Assembly: GCA_050014595.1 (NCBI GenBank)
Contig: JBEKDA010000024.1
Span: 17,299 to 81,298, forward strand
From: PALSA-129 sp050014595
GTDB taxonomy: Bacteria; Acidobacteriota; Terriglobia; Bryobacterales; Bryobacteraceae
Reading direction: 5' to 3'
DNA: 64,000 nucleotides
A program made the position numbers and the translations under genes. Positions 1-8,972 of this stretch are shown piece by piece. The notes beneath the pieces were generated by a model. That model worked only from the letters and a program-made list of their open reading frames with translations. It ran no database searches and was not told the origin of the DNA. The number at the start of each line of letters is the position of its first letter. The first letter of the stretch is position 1.

Positions 1-1365
1 AGCCGCGGAGAAGTGGGCATCGAGATCGAGTTGGACCGCGTGCCGCAGCGTGAGACCGGCATGACGCCCTACGAGATCATGCTTTCGGAATCGCAGGAAC
101 GCATGCTGCTGGTGGCGGAGAAGGGCCGCGAAGAGGACGTCTACCGGGTGTTCCGCAAGTGGGGCCTGGAGGCCGCGGAGATCGGCGTGGTGACGGAAGA
201 CGGAAAACTGCGGGTGCGGCATCATGGCGTGGTGGTGGCGGAGATTCCGAATCGCGAGCTGGCCGACGAAGCGCCGCTCTACGACCGGCCGCACACGCAC
301 CCGCCGCGCGCCGGCTTGATTCCCGACCTTCCGGTGTCGAAGGTGCAGCGCACGCTTCCCACGCTGCTCGGCTCGCTGGACATCTGCTCCAAACGCTGGA
401 TCTGGGAGCAGTACGATTACCAGGTGCGCACCAACACGGTGGCCGGCCCGGAGCGCACGGACGCCGCGATTGTGAGGATCAAGGAGACGGGCACATCGAT
501 CGCCATCTCACTCGACGGCAACGGCCGTTACTGCTTCCTTTCGCCGCGGGAAGGCGCGAAGCTGGCGGTGGCGGAATGCTGCCGCAATCTTTCGACCGTG
601 GGGGCGCGGCCGGTGGCGGCCACCAACTGCCTGAACTTCGGCAACCCCGAGCGTCCCGAGATCATGGCGCAACTGGTGGAAGCCATCGAAGGCATGGCGG
701 AAGCCTGCGCCTTCTTTGACACGCCGATCACCGGCGGCAACGTCAGCCTGTACAACGAAACGTTGGGCGGAGGAATCTATCCCACGCCGGTGCTGGGAAT
801 TGTGGGAACGCTCAAGACCGCCGAGCCGGTGACGATTCCGTTCAAGAACGCGGGCCGCACGGTGATGCTGTTGGGCGGCATCGGCGAGTGCGACGACACG
901 CGCTTCGGCGGCACGCAATACGCCAAAGAGATCGTCGAGCAACTGTGGGGGCTGCCGCCAGCGCTGGACCTGGAGCGGGAGCAGCGGGTGCAGTTCGCGA
1001 TGCGCAAGATCATCGCCGAGGGCCTGGCGGAATCGGCGCACGACCTGAGCGATGGAGGCCTGGCGGTGGCGCTGGCGGAATGCTCTTTCGGGCCGAACGA
1101 AATCGGGGCGCTGATCGACGTGGATTCCGACCTGCGGCCGGAGATGCTGGCGTTCCACGAAGCGCCTTCGCGCATCCTGATTTCCACCGAATTTCCCAAG
1201 AAAGTGGCGGCCATCGCGGAGAAGTACGAAATCGAGGCGCCGGCGGTGGGGGTTACAATCGAGAAGGGGATCGAAATTCGCCAGCGCACCATCACGCTGG
1301 GCGCCTGGGAAATCGGGGCGTTGAAGACAGCCTACGCGCAGGCCTTCGAATCGCATGTTCGATAA
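1..1365 (+). CDS. purL: Phosphoribosylformylglycinamidine synthase, PurL (5' end outside window)
   Basis: Catalyses the ATP-dependent conversion of FGAR to FGAM in purine synthesis. The reading frame is open from the first base, so the N-terminal part lies upstream; about 454 codons remain of the usual ~730-760 of a small-type PurL. Visible family motifs are GGNVSLYNE near local codon 245 and HDLSDGGLAVALAE near codon 347, which belong to the repeated AIRS-type ATP/substrate domains. The gene overlaps purF by 11 nt, which suggests translational coupling. The partner subunits PurS and PurQ are not in the window. Confidence 0.95.
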   Translation, partial: SRGEVGIEIELDRVPQRETGMTPYEIMLSESQERMLLVAEKGREEDVYRVFRKWGLEAAEIGVVTEDGKLRVRHHGVVVAEIPNRELADEAPLYDRPHTHPPRAGLIPDLPVSKVQRTLPTLLGSLDICSKRWIWEQYDYQVRTNTVAGPERTDAAIVRIKETGTSIAISLDGNGRYCFLSPREGAKLAVAECCRNLSTVGARPVAATNCLNFGNPERPEIMAQLVEAIEGMAEACAFFDTPITGGNVSLYNETLGGGIYPTPVLGIVGTLKTAEPVTIPFKNAGRTVMLLGGIGECDDTRFGGTQYAKEIVEQLWGLPPALDLEREQRVQFAMRKIIAEGLAESAHDLSDGGLAVALAECSFGPNEIGALIDVDSDLRPEMLAFHEAPSRILISTEFPKKVAAIAEKYEIEAPAVGVTIEKGIEIRQRTITLGAWEIGALKTAYAQAFESHVR

Positions 1366-2770
1366 GTTTCACGAGGAATGCGGGGTGGTGGCGATCTACG
1401 GCCACCCGGAAGCGTCCAAGCTGGCGTACCTGGGGCTGTACGCGTTGCAGCATCGCGGCCAGGAGAGCGCCGGCATCTGCACCAGCGACGGCGAGCGGGT
1501 TCACTCCCACAAGTCGATGGGGCACGTGGCGGATATTTTCACCAGCCAGGTGCTGGCGGGGCTGCCGGGCGAGCTGGCGATCGGGCATACGCGTTATTCC
1601 ACCGCGGGCGATACGGTTCTGCTGAACGCCCAACCTTTCTCGGTGGCGTGCAACAAGGGCAAAGTAGCGGTAGCGCACAACGGCAACATCACCAATGCGG
1701 CGGAGTTGCGGACCGAGTTGGGCCGCAACGGCGCCATCTTCCAGGCGTCCAGCGATACCGAAGTGATCCTTCACCTGGTGGCGCACTCCTCGGAACGGAC
1801 CCTGGCCGCGGCGCTGCGCGAAGCGCTGCTGCAACTGGAAGGGGCGTTTTCGCTGGTGTTTCTGGCGCAAGACCGGATCATCGTGGCGCGCGATCCGCAC
1901 GGCTTCCGGCCGCTGGCGGTGGGGGAGATGGAGATTTCGGGCGGGCGCAAATGCTACGTGTTCGCATCGGAAACCTGCGCCTTCGACTTGATTGGAGCGG
2001 CGTATCTGCACGACGTGGACCCGGGCGAGATGGTGATTGCGGGACCGGACGGCATTACCCGGGAGCGCTGGGCGCCGGAGCGGGATCGGGCGCAATGCGT
2101 ATTCGAGCACGTTTACTTCGCGCGGCCCGACTCGATGGTCTTCGGACGCCCGGTGGAGGAATCGCGGGAAGCCATGGGACGGCTGCTGGCGCGGGAGCAT
2201 CCGGCCGATGCCGACCTGGTGGTGCCGGTTCCCGATTCGGGGGTGACCGCCGCCATCGGGTACGCCGACGGATCGGGCCTGCCGTTCCGCCACGCCCTGA
2301 TCCGCAATCATTACGTGGGCCGCACCTTCATCGAGCCCTCGCAGGCCATCCGCGATTTCGGCGTCAAGCTGAAACTTAATCCGATCCGGCACCTGCTGCA
2401 AGGCCGGCGCGTGGTGCTGGTGGACGATTCCATCGTGCGCGGCACCACCAGCCGGAAAATTGTGCGCATGGTGCGGCAGGCCGGGGCACGCGAAGTGCAT
2501 CTGCGCATCTCCTGCCCGCCGACGATTTCTCCTTGCTTCTATGGCGTGGACACGCCGAACCGCAGCGAGCTGATTGCGTACAACCACAAGGTGGAGGAGA
2601 TCCGCCGTTTCGTGGAGGCCGATTCGCTGGGATACCTGTCGCTGGCCTCCCTGCGCAAGGCGGTGGCCGACGACAAGCATGAGTATTGCTATTCCTGTTA
2701 CACGGGCGACTATCCCACCGAGCTGGTCAACATCGAAGCGTTGATCGGAGCCCGGCAGAAGGGGCATTAG
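1355..2770 (+). CDS. purF: Amidophosphoribosyltransferase PurF
   Basis: First committed step of purine synthesis: PRPP plus glutamine gives phosphoribosylamine. The 471-residue protein begins with a short propeptide ending before Cys9, the expected N-terminal glutaminase nucleophile after processing. The PRPP-binding loop VVLVDDSIVRGTT lies near residue 352. Cysteines in CVFEHVYFARPDS (~247), PCFYGVD (~393) and YCYSC (~444) match the [4Fe-4S] ligands of the Bacillus-type enzyme, so this is probably the oxygen-labile iron-sulfur form. The ATG lies inside the end of purL. Confidence 0.97.
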   Translation: MFDKFHEECGVVAIYGHPEASKLAYLGLYALQHRGQESAGICTSDGERVHSHKSMGHVADIFTSQVLAGLPGELAIGHTRYSTAGDTVLLNAQPFSVACNKGKVAVAHNGNITNAAELRTELGRNGAIFQASSDTEVILHLVAHSSERTLAAALREALLQLEGAFSLVFLAQDRIIVARDPHGFRPLAVGEMEISGGRKCYVFASETCAFDLIGAAYLHDVDPGEMVIAGPDGITRERWAPERDRAQCVFEHVYFARPDSMVFGRPVEESREAMGRLLAREHPADADLVVPVPDSGVTAAIGYADGSGLPFRHALIRNHYVGRTFIEPSQAIRDFGVKLKLNPIRHLLQGRRVVLVDDSIVRGTTSRKIVRMVRQAGAREVHLRISCPPTISPCFYGVDTPNRSELIAYNHKVEEIRRFVEADSLGYLSLASLRKAVADDKHEYCYSCYTGDYPTELVNIEALIGARQKGH

Positions 2771-2809
2771 GATTATGACCGGGTGGTCTGGTGTCATTCC
2801 GCAAGTGTT

Positions 2810-2883
2810 GGCAGGCGAAAGCGCCTGCCCCACGGATGCGCAAGCGCGGGCGCGCCAAGGTGGGACAGACGCTTTCGTCTGTC
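2810..2883. repeat. Pair of short perfect palindromes between purF and hutH
   Basis: Two hairpins follow each other: GGCAGGCG-aaag-CGCCTGCC (2810-2829) and GACAGACG-cttt-CGTCTGTC (2864-2883). CCCCAC and GTGGGA blocks adjoin them. Closely related modules recur near 15.7 kb and 28.5 kb, so this looks like a dispersed REP-like family and not a gene-specific terminator. No poly-T tract follows. Confidence 0.75.
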
Positions 2884-2920
2884 AACCCGGCGATCCATCA
2901 TGTGACCGGAGACCCAGACC

Positions 2921-4417
2921 GTGACCCTCTCTATCGACGGGTACCATCTCACCATCGCCGATGCATGCGCGGTGGCGCGCGCGCGGACGGCCGCAGTCGC
3001 GCTGGCGCCGGCGGCCATCGAGCGGATGAACGCATCCCGCCAGCTCATTGACCGGCTAGCCGACGGAGAGGAGCCGATCTACGCGGTGAATACCGGCGTG
3101 GGCCTGCTGGCCAACGTGCGCATCGCGCGCGACGAACTGGAACAGCTCCAGCGCAACGTCATCCGCTCGCACTCGGTGGGCGTAGGCGAGCCGCTCGACC
3201 GCGAGGCGGTGCGCGCCATGATCCTGATCCGCGCCAACGTGCTGGCGATGGGCTTCTCGGGGATTCGTCCGCTGGTGGCGGAGCGGCTGTGCGAACTGCT
3301 CAACCGCGGCGTCACCCCGGTGGTTCCTTCGCAAGGGAGCGTGGGCGCATCCGGGGACCTGGCGCCGCTCTCGCATATGGCGCTGGTGCTGATCGGCGAA
3401 GGCCAAGCGGAGTTCGGAGGCAGGTTGCTGGATGGCGGCGAAGCGCTGCGGCGCGCGGGAATCGAGCCGATCACGCTCGGCCCCAAAGAAGGCATCAGCC
3501 TGATCAACGGCACGCCGGCCATGCTGGCCGTCGGCTGTCTGGAACTGGAAGCCATTCAGGGGCTGGTGGATTCCGCGGACGTGATCTGCGGCCTGACGCT
3601 GGACGGGCTGCGCGGCACGCCGCGCGCCTTCGACGAGCGCATTCACGCCTCGCGCCCGCATCCCGGGCAGATGGAAAGCGCCGCGCGGCTGCGGCGGCTG
3701 CTGGAGGCGAGCGAAATCCGGCAATCTCACATCGCCTGCCGGCGGGTGCAGGACGCCTACTCGCTGCGCTGCGCTCCGCAGGTGCACGGAGCGGTGCGCG
3801 ATACGCTGGCGGCGGCGCGCGGCGTTTTCCAGATCGAACTGAATTCCGCCACCGACAACCCGCTGGTGTTCGGCGACGAGATTCTCTCCGGCGGCAATTT
3901 TCACGGCGAGCCGCTGGCCTTCCAACTGGACTTTCTGGCGGTGGCATTGTGCGCGCTGGCGGGCATCTCGGAGCGGCGCATCGACCGGCTGGTGAACCCG
4001 GCGCTCAACGAAGAGCTGCCGCCGTTCCTGGCGGGGCACCCCGGACTGGAATCGGGGCTCATGATGGCGCAGGTCACGGCCGCCAGCCTGGTGGCGGAGA
4101 ACCGCGTGCTGGCGCATCCGGCGTCGACCGGCTCCATCACCACCAGCGGCAACAAGGAAGATTTCGTGAGCATGGGGATGACGTCGGCCAGCAAGCTGCA
4201 ACGGGTGACGCGCAACACGCGCGCGGTGCTGGCGATTGAAGCCTTGTGCGCGGCCCGCGCGCTGGACCTTTTGGCGCCTCTACGGACCAGCCCCGCGCTG
4301 GAGGAAGCACGCGCGCGCATCCGGCGAGTTTCGCCGCCGATTGAAGGCGACCGGCCGTTCTACAGGGATATCGCGGCGATCGAAGGATTGATCGCGGGCG
4401 GAGGTTTGTGCCTGTAA
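2921..4417 (+). CDS. hutH: Histidine ammonia-lyase HutH
   Basis: Deaminates L-histidine to trans-urocanate, the first step of histidine degradation. The 498-residue length is normal for the family. GSVGASGDLAPLSHMA contains Ala143-Ser144-Gly145, which cyclise to the MIO prosthetic group, and YAVNTGVGLLANV is the conserved N-terminal block. The GTG start is supported by a GGAGA ribosome-binding site 8 nt upstream. No hutU, hutI or hutG lies nearby, so the remaining steps must be encoded elsewhere. A tyrosine or phenylalanine ammonia-lyase is less likely given the overall HutH-like sequence. Confidence 0.93.
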   Translation: MTLSIDGYHLTIADACAVARARTAAVALAPAAIERMNASRQLIDRLADGEEPIYAVNTGVGLLANVRIARDELEQLQRNVIRSHSVGVGEPLDREAVRAMILIRANVLAMGFSGIRPLVAERLCELLNRGVTPVVPSQGSVGASGDLAPLSHMALVLIGEGQAEFGGRLLDGGEALRRAGIEPITLGPKEGISLINGTPAMLAVGCLELEAIQGLVDSADVICGLTLDGLRGTPRAFDERIHASRPHPGQMESAARLRRLLEASEIRQSHIACRRVQDAYSLRCAPQVHGAVRDTLAAARGVFQIELNSATDNPLVFGDEILSGGNFHGEPLAFQLDFLAVALCALAGISERRIDRLVNPALNEELPPFLAGHPGLESGLMMAQVTAASLVAENRVLAHPASTGSITTSGNKEDFVSMGMTSASKLQRVTRNTRAVLAIEALCAARALDLLAPLRTSPALEEARARIRRVSPPIEGDRPFYRDIAAIEGLIAGGGLCL

Positions 4418-4540
4418 CCTTGCGATTCACCTAACTGGGCAGTCATGCCGACAGGTTTTTCAGATCGCCGTTTTCTGCACCGTAAGCGGCAGAGGTGCGC
4501 TTTGGCATTTCGTCCACTTGAACTGGTGTAGACTCGGATC

Positions 4541-4768
4541 ATGAAGCCGGCGCAGCGCTTGACCGCGATTATTGAACGTGAGGACGATGGTTTTGTAGCT
4601 CTTTGCCCGGAACTCGATATTGCGAGCGAGGGTGCGTCGATTGAAGAAGCGCGAGTCAACCTCATCGAGGCGCTCACACTGTTCTTTGAAACTGCCGCCC
4701 CTTCCGAAGTTGCCCGACGCTTTCATAGCGAAGTTTTCGTGACCCAGGTTGAGGTGCCGGTTGGGTAG
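4541..4768 (+). CDS. HicB-like small protein (UPF0150 type), no HicA partner
   Basis: The 75-residue protein carries the partial RNase-H-like fold signature of HicB antitoxins: an N-terminal strand ending in EREDDGFVALCPELDIAS, followed by a helix with SIEEARVNLIEALTLFFE. A toxin-antitoxin HicB would normally sit beside a ~60-residue HicA with a conserved histidine. Neither the 120 bp upstream nor the 130 bp downstream encodes one. The C-terminal DNA-binding domain of longer HicB proteins is also absent. It is therefore probably a solitary HicB-family protein of unknown role. Confidence 0.8.
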   Translation: MKPAQRLTAIIEREDDGFVALCPELDIASEGASIEEARVNLIEALTLFFETAAPSEVARRFHSEVFVTQVEVPVG

Positions 4769-4900
4769 GCTCCGGGTGAGCCGATTACTCATCATGGCAG
4801 CCTCAGATTTAGTCTAGCGCTTTTGGCCCAACGGCGTGCGCGCTCCCATACCCGGCTATGCTTGCGACGCACTGCACCAGGCCGGGCTGAGCCTCTGCGC

Positions 4901-5689
4901 TCACACGCCCTGCGCACTGGCATACACTGCGATTTTCGCCACGGTTTGATAGCCCATGCGCTGGTAGAGCCGGGCGCCGGCCGGCGTGGATTGCAGAATG
5001 CTGCGCTCCGTGCCGTGCTCGTCGTAAGCCTGGGCGAGCGCGTGGCGCATGATCGCCTCCCCATAGCCGTGCCGCTGGTGTTGCGGAACGGTGGCGACAT
5101 TGTAAACCCCGATGGAGTGGCCGCCCATCACGATGGCGCTGGTGGAGACAGGCTCGCCATCCAGATAGCCGACGTAAGCAGCGAAGCGGTCCCAAACCGC
5201 GAGGTTGTCAAAAACCTCCAGAAACCACTGGATGGGCACGTGGAAACAGACCGACGCGATGGCGCAAAAGGCGTCGCGGGTAGCGGCGTCGCGGACTTTC
5301 CTGATTTCGAGAGCCGGCAGCGGCCTGGCGGGGGGCGCGATACGCTCCGCGAGCATGCCGGGGAGGTCCACCGAGTGCCGCAATCCGTGGCGTTCGAAGA
5401 TGCGGCGGGAAGCGCGGCGGGTTCGGGGCTCCAGCATGTCTTCGCAGACCCAGTAGGCCCAGCCCAACTCGCGCGACTCGAAATGGAGCGATGCCAGGAG
5501 GATCCGTTGGGCCAGTTCGACTTCGGTTGAGACCGGGCTCGAGAGGAAGGCCGCGTTGAACATCTGGAACTTGACGCCGGCGGAGGCAATGCTCACGCCG
5601 CGCAGTTCCCGGATCTCGCCTTTGCCGCGGCCGGCGGCCACGACGCGGAACGATTCCCGCAGGTTTTCCGCTACGTTCTCAAATGTCAC
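4901..5689 (-). CDS. GNAT-family N-acetyltransferase
   Basis: Predicted to transfer an acetyl group from acetyl-CoA to an unidentified substrate. In the 262-residue protein the C-terminal half is the GNAT domain. Its acetyl-CoA-binding loop reads VATVPQHQRHGYGEAI, followed by a helix and then a strand with STPAGARLYQRMGYQ, typical of the last two GNAT motifs. The N-terminal ~120 residues are less recognisable and may be a degenerate second GNAT lobe. The start is GTG. The gene stands alone on this strand. Confidence 0.85.
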   Translation of the reverse strand: MTFENVAENLRESFRVVAAGRGKGEIRELRGVSIASAGVKFQMFNAAFLSSPVSTEVELAQRILLASLHFESRELGWAYWVCEDMLEPRTRRASRRIFERHGLRHSVDLPGMLAERIAPPARPLPALEIRKVRDAATRDAFCAIASVCFHVPIQWFLEVFDNLAVWDRFAAYVGYLDGEPVSTSAIVMGGHSIGVYNVATVPQHQRHGYGEAIMRHALAQAYDEHGTERSILQSTPAGARLYQRMGYQTVAKIAVYASAQGV

Positions 5690-5714
5690 TGCAAGACCAG
5701 TATAAGATGCTAGG

Positions 5715-5789
5715 CAAGGGCTGCGCCCTTGAAATCCCTGCGGGATTTGGAAGTCAGAAGTCAGAAGTCAGGAGTCAGGAGTCAGAAGT
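5715..5789. repeat. Composite element: two hairpins plus AGAAGTC tandem repeats, copy 1
   Basis: The order is hairpin AAGGGC-tgc-GCCCTT, hairpin AAATCC-ctgc-GGATTT, then a run of degenerate AGAAGTC/AGGAGTC heptamers. A second copy with the same order is at 10979-11047. Both copies lie in intergenic DNA. The repeated order of three modules argues for a mobile or copied element. Confidence 0.8.
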
Positions 5790-5919
5790 GCAACGGCAGC
5801 GGGAGTCTTTATGGTGGTGCAGTTTGGTTTTTTCATGCTGCCATCCCTCTTGACAGATCTGCGCTTGGCGTGCCACGCTCAAGGTACGCCGAAGCGCAAC
5901 GTCGCCTTGGGAGTTGACC

Positions 5920-6126
5920 ATGATGTTAATGACGGCACCATCACGAACCGACCGGATTCTGTCATATGAGGAACGTTTCTTTGGTATCCAGCCACAGACC
6001 GTAAACCAGTTGACATTTGAAGCACCCGTGACAGTGAATATCGCACCTCCACAAACCATGGCTGTCGCGCTGATCGGCCTGTTAACCGCTGCTCTGCCGC
6101 TCATTCCGCTGGTGCTCAAGAAATAG
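5920..6126 (+). CDS. Hypothetical small protein with hydrophobic C-terminus
   Basis: A 68-residue protein of unknown function. The ATG at 5920 is preferred because GGGAG lies 6 nt upstream; an in-frame TTG six bases earlier is possible. The last ~25 residues (VALIGLLTAALPLIPLVLKK) form a likely membrane segment ending in two lysines. It is the first of three co-oriented genes (next start 12 nt downstream) in a patch of visibly lower GC than the flanks. No family was recognised. Confidence 0.5.
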   Translation: MMLMTAPSRTDRILSYEERFFGIQPQTVNQLTFEAPVTVNIAPPQTMAVALIGLLTAALPLIPLVLKK

Positions 6127-6137
6127 GCGCCTTCACG

Positions 6138-6347
6138 ATGACTTTTGTAGCCGCCGGTATACTTGGCCTGGGCGGTCCCGAGGTCGCGGTGCTGTTGTTC
6201 GCGATTCTCGTTTTCACTGTCGGCGTGCTGTGGGGTAAATCCAAAAGGCGCGACCCGTTCTCCCGCTACTGCCCGAAATGTGGTCGCGGGCTGAGCCAGC
6301 CCGCCGATGCACCGTGCTGTAGCTATTGCGGCGCGCGGTTGCCATAA
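6138..6347 (+). CDS. Small membrane protein with C-terminal zinc ribbon
   Basis: The 69-residue protein has one N-terminal membrane helix (residues ~3-33) and then a short basic linker. It ends in a zinc-ribbon pair, CPKCG and CCSYCG, separated by about 11 residues. Such zinc-ribbon membrane peptides are common but functionally undefined. It sits 11 nt after the preceding small gene and 7 nt before the next, so the three probably form one transcript. Confidence 0.6.
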   Translation: MTFVAAGILGLGGPEVAVLLFAILVFTVGVLWGKSKRRDPFSRYCPKCGRGLSQPADAPCCSYCGARLP

Positions 6348-6354
6348 CGCCATC

Positions 6355-7062
6355 ATGTCAGCACACCCGCCACGGAAGAAGAATAAGCAAAGCCCAAGCC
6401 CGCAAAACGATACCGACGATAAAGGCACACCCACTCCAGGGAATTCGCCTGTCGCCAGTCATCCAGCCCCAGGCAATACCGCAAATACCAAACAACCCAA
6501 GAATGCAACCATGCCGTGGTGGAAATCTGTAAGCTGGATGAACATCCTGAAAGTAGTCGGAATCTTTGCTGGCATAGTCTACGCGATTGTAACTTTGCTT
6601 CAGTGGCGCGACATCAGCAATAATTTCATCATTGACCAGCGAGCATGGCTCGGCGTTACGGAAGTGAAAATTGATCCCATCACAGAGAATATGGAATTTG
6701 CGCCCATCCTCGTAAACTCCGGCAAGACTCTCGCGGTTGACGTAATCCAGCGTGGCGGCTGGAAGGTTTTTCCTAGCTCTGTGGTCCCCGATATTGAGCA
6801 GGAAATCAGACAACACGCTCCGTATTCCCACGGAGTGATATTTCCAAATGGACGCCGGGAACTGTGGAACAAGGCGTCCGGTTCCATCAGCAAAGAAGAT
6901 GCTGCCGGATTGCTCAATGGGTCTTTGGTGCTCTACGCGTTCGCGATCATAAGCTACCGAGACATATTCAAGCAGGCCCGCGCCACCAAGTTCTGCCTCA
7001 TGCTCGATCCCGAAACGGACAAGTTCGTCCCTTGCCCGTTCTACAGGGATTCCGCTTACTAG
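6355..7062 (+). CDS. Hypothetical single-pass membrane protein
   Basis: A 235-residue protein of no recognised family. The first ~55 residues are Pro/Lys/Ser-rich and probably cytosolic. They are followed by one membrane helix (MNILKVVGIFAGIVYAIVTL), and the remaining ~165 residues would be extracytoplasmic, with ITENMEFAPILVNSGKTLAV resembling a beta-sandwich strand pair. The ATG at 6355 was chosen over an upstream in-frame ATG that lies inside the zinc-ribbon gene. Base composition is more AT-rich than neighbouring genes, hinting at acquisition. Confidence 0.6.
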   Translation: MSAHPPRKKNKQSPSPQNDTDDKGTPTPGNSPVASHPAPGNTANTKQPKNATMPWWKSVSWMNILKVVGIFAGIVYAIVTLLQWRDISNNFIIDQRAWLGVTEVKIDPITENMEFAPILVNSGKTLAVDVIQRGGWKVFPSSVVPDIEQEIRQHAPYSHGVIFPNGRRELWNKASGSISKEDAAGLLNGSLVLYAFAIISYRDIFKQARATKFCLMLDPETDKFVPCPFYRDSAY

Positions 7063-7202
7063 AGCGCTGTAGCCTCTCACACCACCCCAGGCGCACCCCA
7101 CCAGCATCAACAAAATAAAGAAATCCAAATTGACCCACGACCCAAGATCGAGGAATTGCTGAAGTCGTTTGTTTGGGAATGCCCGGCAAAGAACCTGGGG
7201 AC

Positions 7203-8042
7203 TTATTTCTTTGGAGGAGCTTCGCCGGGGGCCTTTGTGCCGTCGGTTTTTCCCTCGGCAGCGGCCGGCGGTTCTTCCTTGGCGGGAGCGTCTTTCGGGT
7301 TCAGGTATTGCACGATGACGGAGATTCTGCGGTTGGAGGGAGACTCGGGATCTTCGGGATGACGCAATTGGCGGTCGGCATAGCCGCGCACCTGCTGGAC
7401 CTGCTCGGGGCGCAGCCCGTGGGCTTCCATGATCCTGCGCGCGGAATTGGCGCGATCGGTGGAAAGCTCCCAGTTGCTATATTCTCCGGCGTACGGTTTG
7501 GAATCCGTATGGCCTTCCAGCGTGACGTTGTTGGGCAATTTGCCCAATTGTCCGGCCAATAACGTCAAGAGTTCGGAACCGCTGGCGGTGGGGACCGGCT
7601 TTCCGGATTCGAAGAACATGCCGGCCTCGGTCTCGAGGAGCTCGATGCGCAGGCCGTCGGAGGTGACGGTGATCTCCACGTGGTCCTTCAGCGAGCGAAA
7701 GTCCGGAACCTTGAGGAGCGCCTCCTGGATTTTTTGGGCCAGTTTGGCCATGTCGTCTTTGGGCAACTGGATGGAATTGCCGGCGCCCGCCGCCGCCGTG
7801 CCGGTCTGTTTGCCCGGGCCGGTGGGGTTGTTGAAGTAAGCGCTGACGGCCTGCTGGACTTCTTTGTCCGCGCTCATCAGCCAGAGCACGATGAACAGGG
7901 CCATCATGGCGGTGACGAAATCGGCGTATGCCACCTTCCAGGCGCCTCCGTGGTGGCCGCCGTGGCCGGCCACCTTTTTCTTGATGACGATGATCTGCTG
8001 GATTTTGGTCGGTGCTGGAGGGGCTTCCGGCTCGGGGGACAT
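7203..8042 (-). CDS. motB: Flagellar motor stator protein MotB
   Basis: Anchors the proton-driven flagellar stator to peptidoglycan. The single N-terminal helix includes WKVAYADFVTAMMALF, in which Asp41 is the expected proton-carrying residue. The C-terminal OmpA-like domain carries VTLEGHTDSKPY and the NWELSTDRANSARRI peptidoglycan-binding signature. The length is 279 residues, and the C-terminus is Pro/Glu/Lys-rich. It starts 2 nt after motA, so the pair is one operon. No other flagellar gene is present. Confidence 0.95.
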   Translation of the reverse strand: MSPEPEAPPAPTKIQQIIVIKKKVAGHGGHHGGAWKVAYADFVTAMMALFIVLWLMSADKEVQQAVSAYFNNPTGPGKQTGTAAAGAGNSIQLPKDDMAKLAQKIQEALLKVPDFRSLKDHVEITVTSDGLRIELLETEAGMFFESGKPVPTASGSELLTLLAGQLGKLPNNVTLEGHTDSKPYAGEYSNWELSTDRANSARRIMEAHGLRPEQVQQVRGYADRQLRHPEDPESPSNRRISVIVQYLNPKDAPAKEEPPAAAEGKTDGTKAPGEAPPKK

Positions 8043-8044
8043 GT

Positions 8045-8920
8045 TTACGCCGCCTTGGCTGCGGCAGCCTTAGCGCCCCGGCAAGCGGCTTCCACTTCCT
8101 TGAAGTTGGGCCGCACGGTAGTTGGGATGGAGCGCCGCGCGAGTTCGACGGCCATGATGGGGCTGAGGCCTTTGACGAATGCCAGAGCCGCCATGCGGAG
8201 AAAGCCGAAGTAATAACTCTCGGCGTCGTTTTGTTTGCCCATGGCCCCGGCCAGCGGACCGAAGATACCGTAACAAAGGAGAATGCCGAGGAAAGTGCCG
8301 ACCAGGGCGGCCGCCACATGGTTGCCGATTTCTTCTTTGGGGCCTCCCAGCGATCCCATGGTGATGACGACGCCCAGAACCGCGGCCACAATTCCCAAAC
8401 CGGGCAGGGAATCGGCCATGGTGGTCAAGGCCGCGATGGGCTCGGCGGATTCGCGGTGGTGCACTTCGAGATCCACTTCCATCATTTGGTCGATTTCCAT
8501 GGGCTCGACGCCGCCGGTTACCACCATGCGCAAGGTGTCACACAAGAATTCGAGGGCGTGGTGCGATTTGAGGAACTTGGGGTACTTCGAGAAGACCGGG
8601 CTCTTGGCGGGGTTGTCGAGGTCTTCTTCCAGTTTGGCGGTGCCATTCTTGCGCGCATAATTGAACAGCTCGTACAGCATTTTCAGGTTCTCGGTGTAAT
8701 GAGCCTTGTCAAAAGGGCTGGCTGAGAAAACGCCGGCCATCCCTTTGCCAATGCGGATCAAGGTGGGCAAAGGATTGGCGACTACGACGGTGCCCACGGC
8801 CGCTCCAAAAATGATGATCAGCTCGGCCGGTTGAAGGAGCACCAGGAGCTTTCCGTGTTCGATCAGGTAGCCACCGACGATGGCACCCAGAACTATGACG
8901 ATTCCGAGAATCGAGATCAT
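8045..8920 (-). CDS. motA: Flagellar motor stator protein MotA
   Basis: Inner-membrane partner of MotB and the torque-generating subunit. The 291-residue protein has four hydrophobic segments: two near the N-terminus (residues ~1-55), then a large cytoplasmic domain, then LPGLGIVAAVLGVVITMGSL and AALVGTFLGILLCYGIFGPL with the conserved prolines of the channel helices. It lies directly upstream of motB on the same strand. The isolated motAB pair could serve flagella encoded elsewhere or another proton-driven process. Confidence 0.95.
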   Translation of the reverse strand: MISILGIVIVLGAIVGGYLIEHGKLLVLLQPAELIIIFGAAVGTVVVANPLPTLIRIGKGMAGVFSASPFDKAHYTENLKMLYELFNYARKNGTAKLEEDLDNPAKSPVFSKYPKFLKSHHALEFLCDTLRMVVTGGVEPMEIDQMMEVDLEVHHRESAEPIAALTTMADSLPGLGIVAAVLGVVITMGSLGGPKEEIGNHVAAALVGTFLGILLCYGIFGPLAGAMGKQNDAESYYFGFLRMAALAFVKGLSPIMAVELARRSIPTTVRPNFKEVEAACRGAKAAAAKAA

Positions 8921-8972
8921 GGGGCGGTTGCGTCACTCAACGCTTTACTAATCGGCGGCTAAGCGAGAAGCT

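Noticed and set aside
4901..5689. Treating the GNAT gene as a toxin acting with the HicB-like protein
   Set aside because: The genes are convergent, the protein is larger than GNAT toxins and there is no DUF1778 antitoxin.
5729..5917. Small frame across the AGAAGTC repeat element
   Set aside because: Its translation is created by the repeat (RSQKSGVRSQK) and has no start signal.
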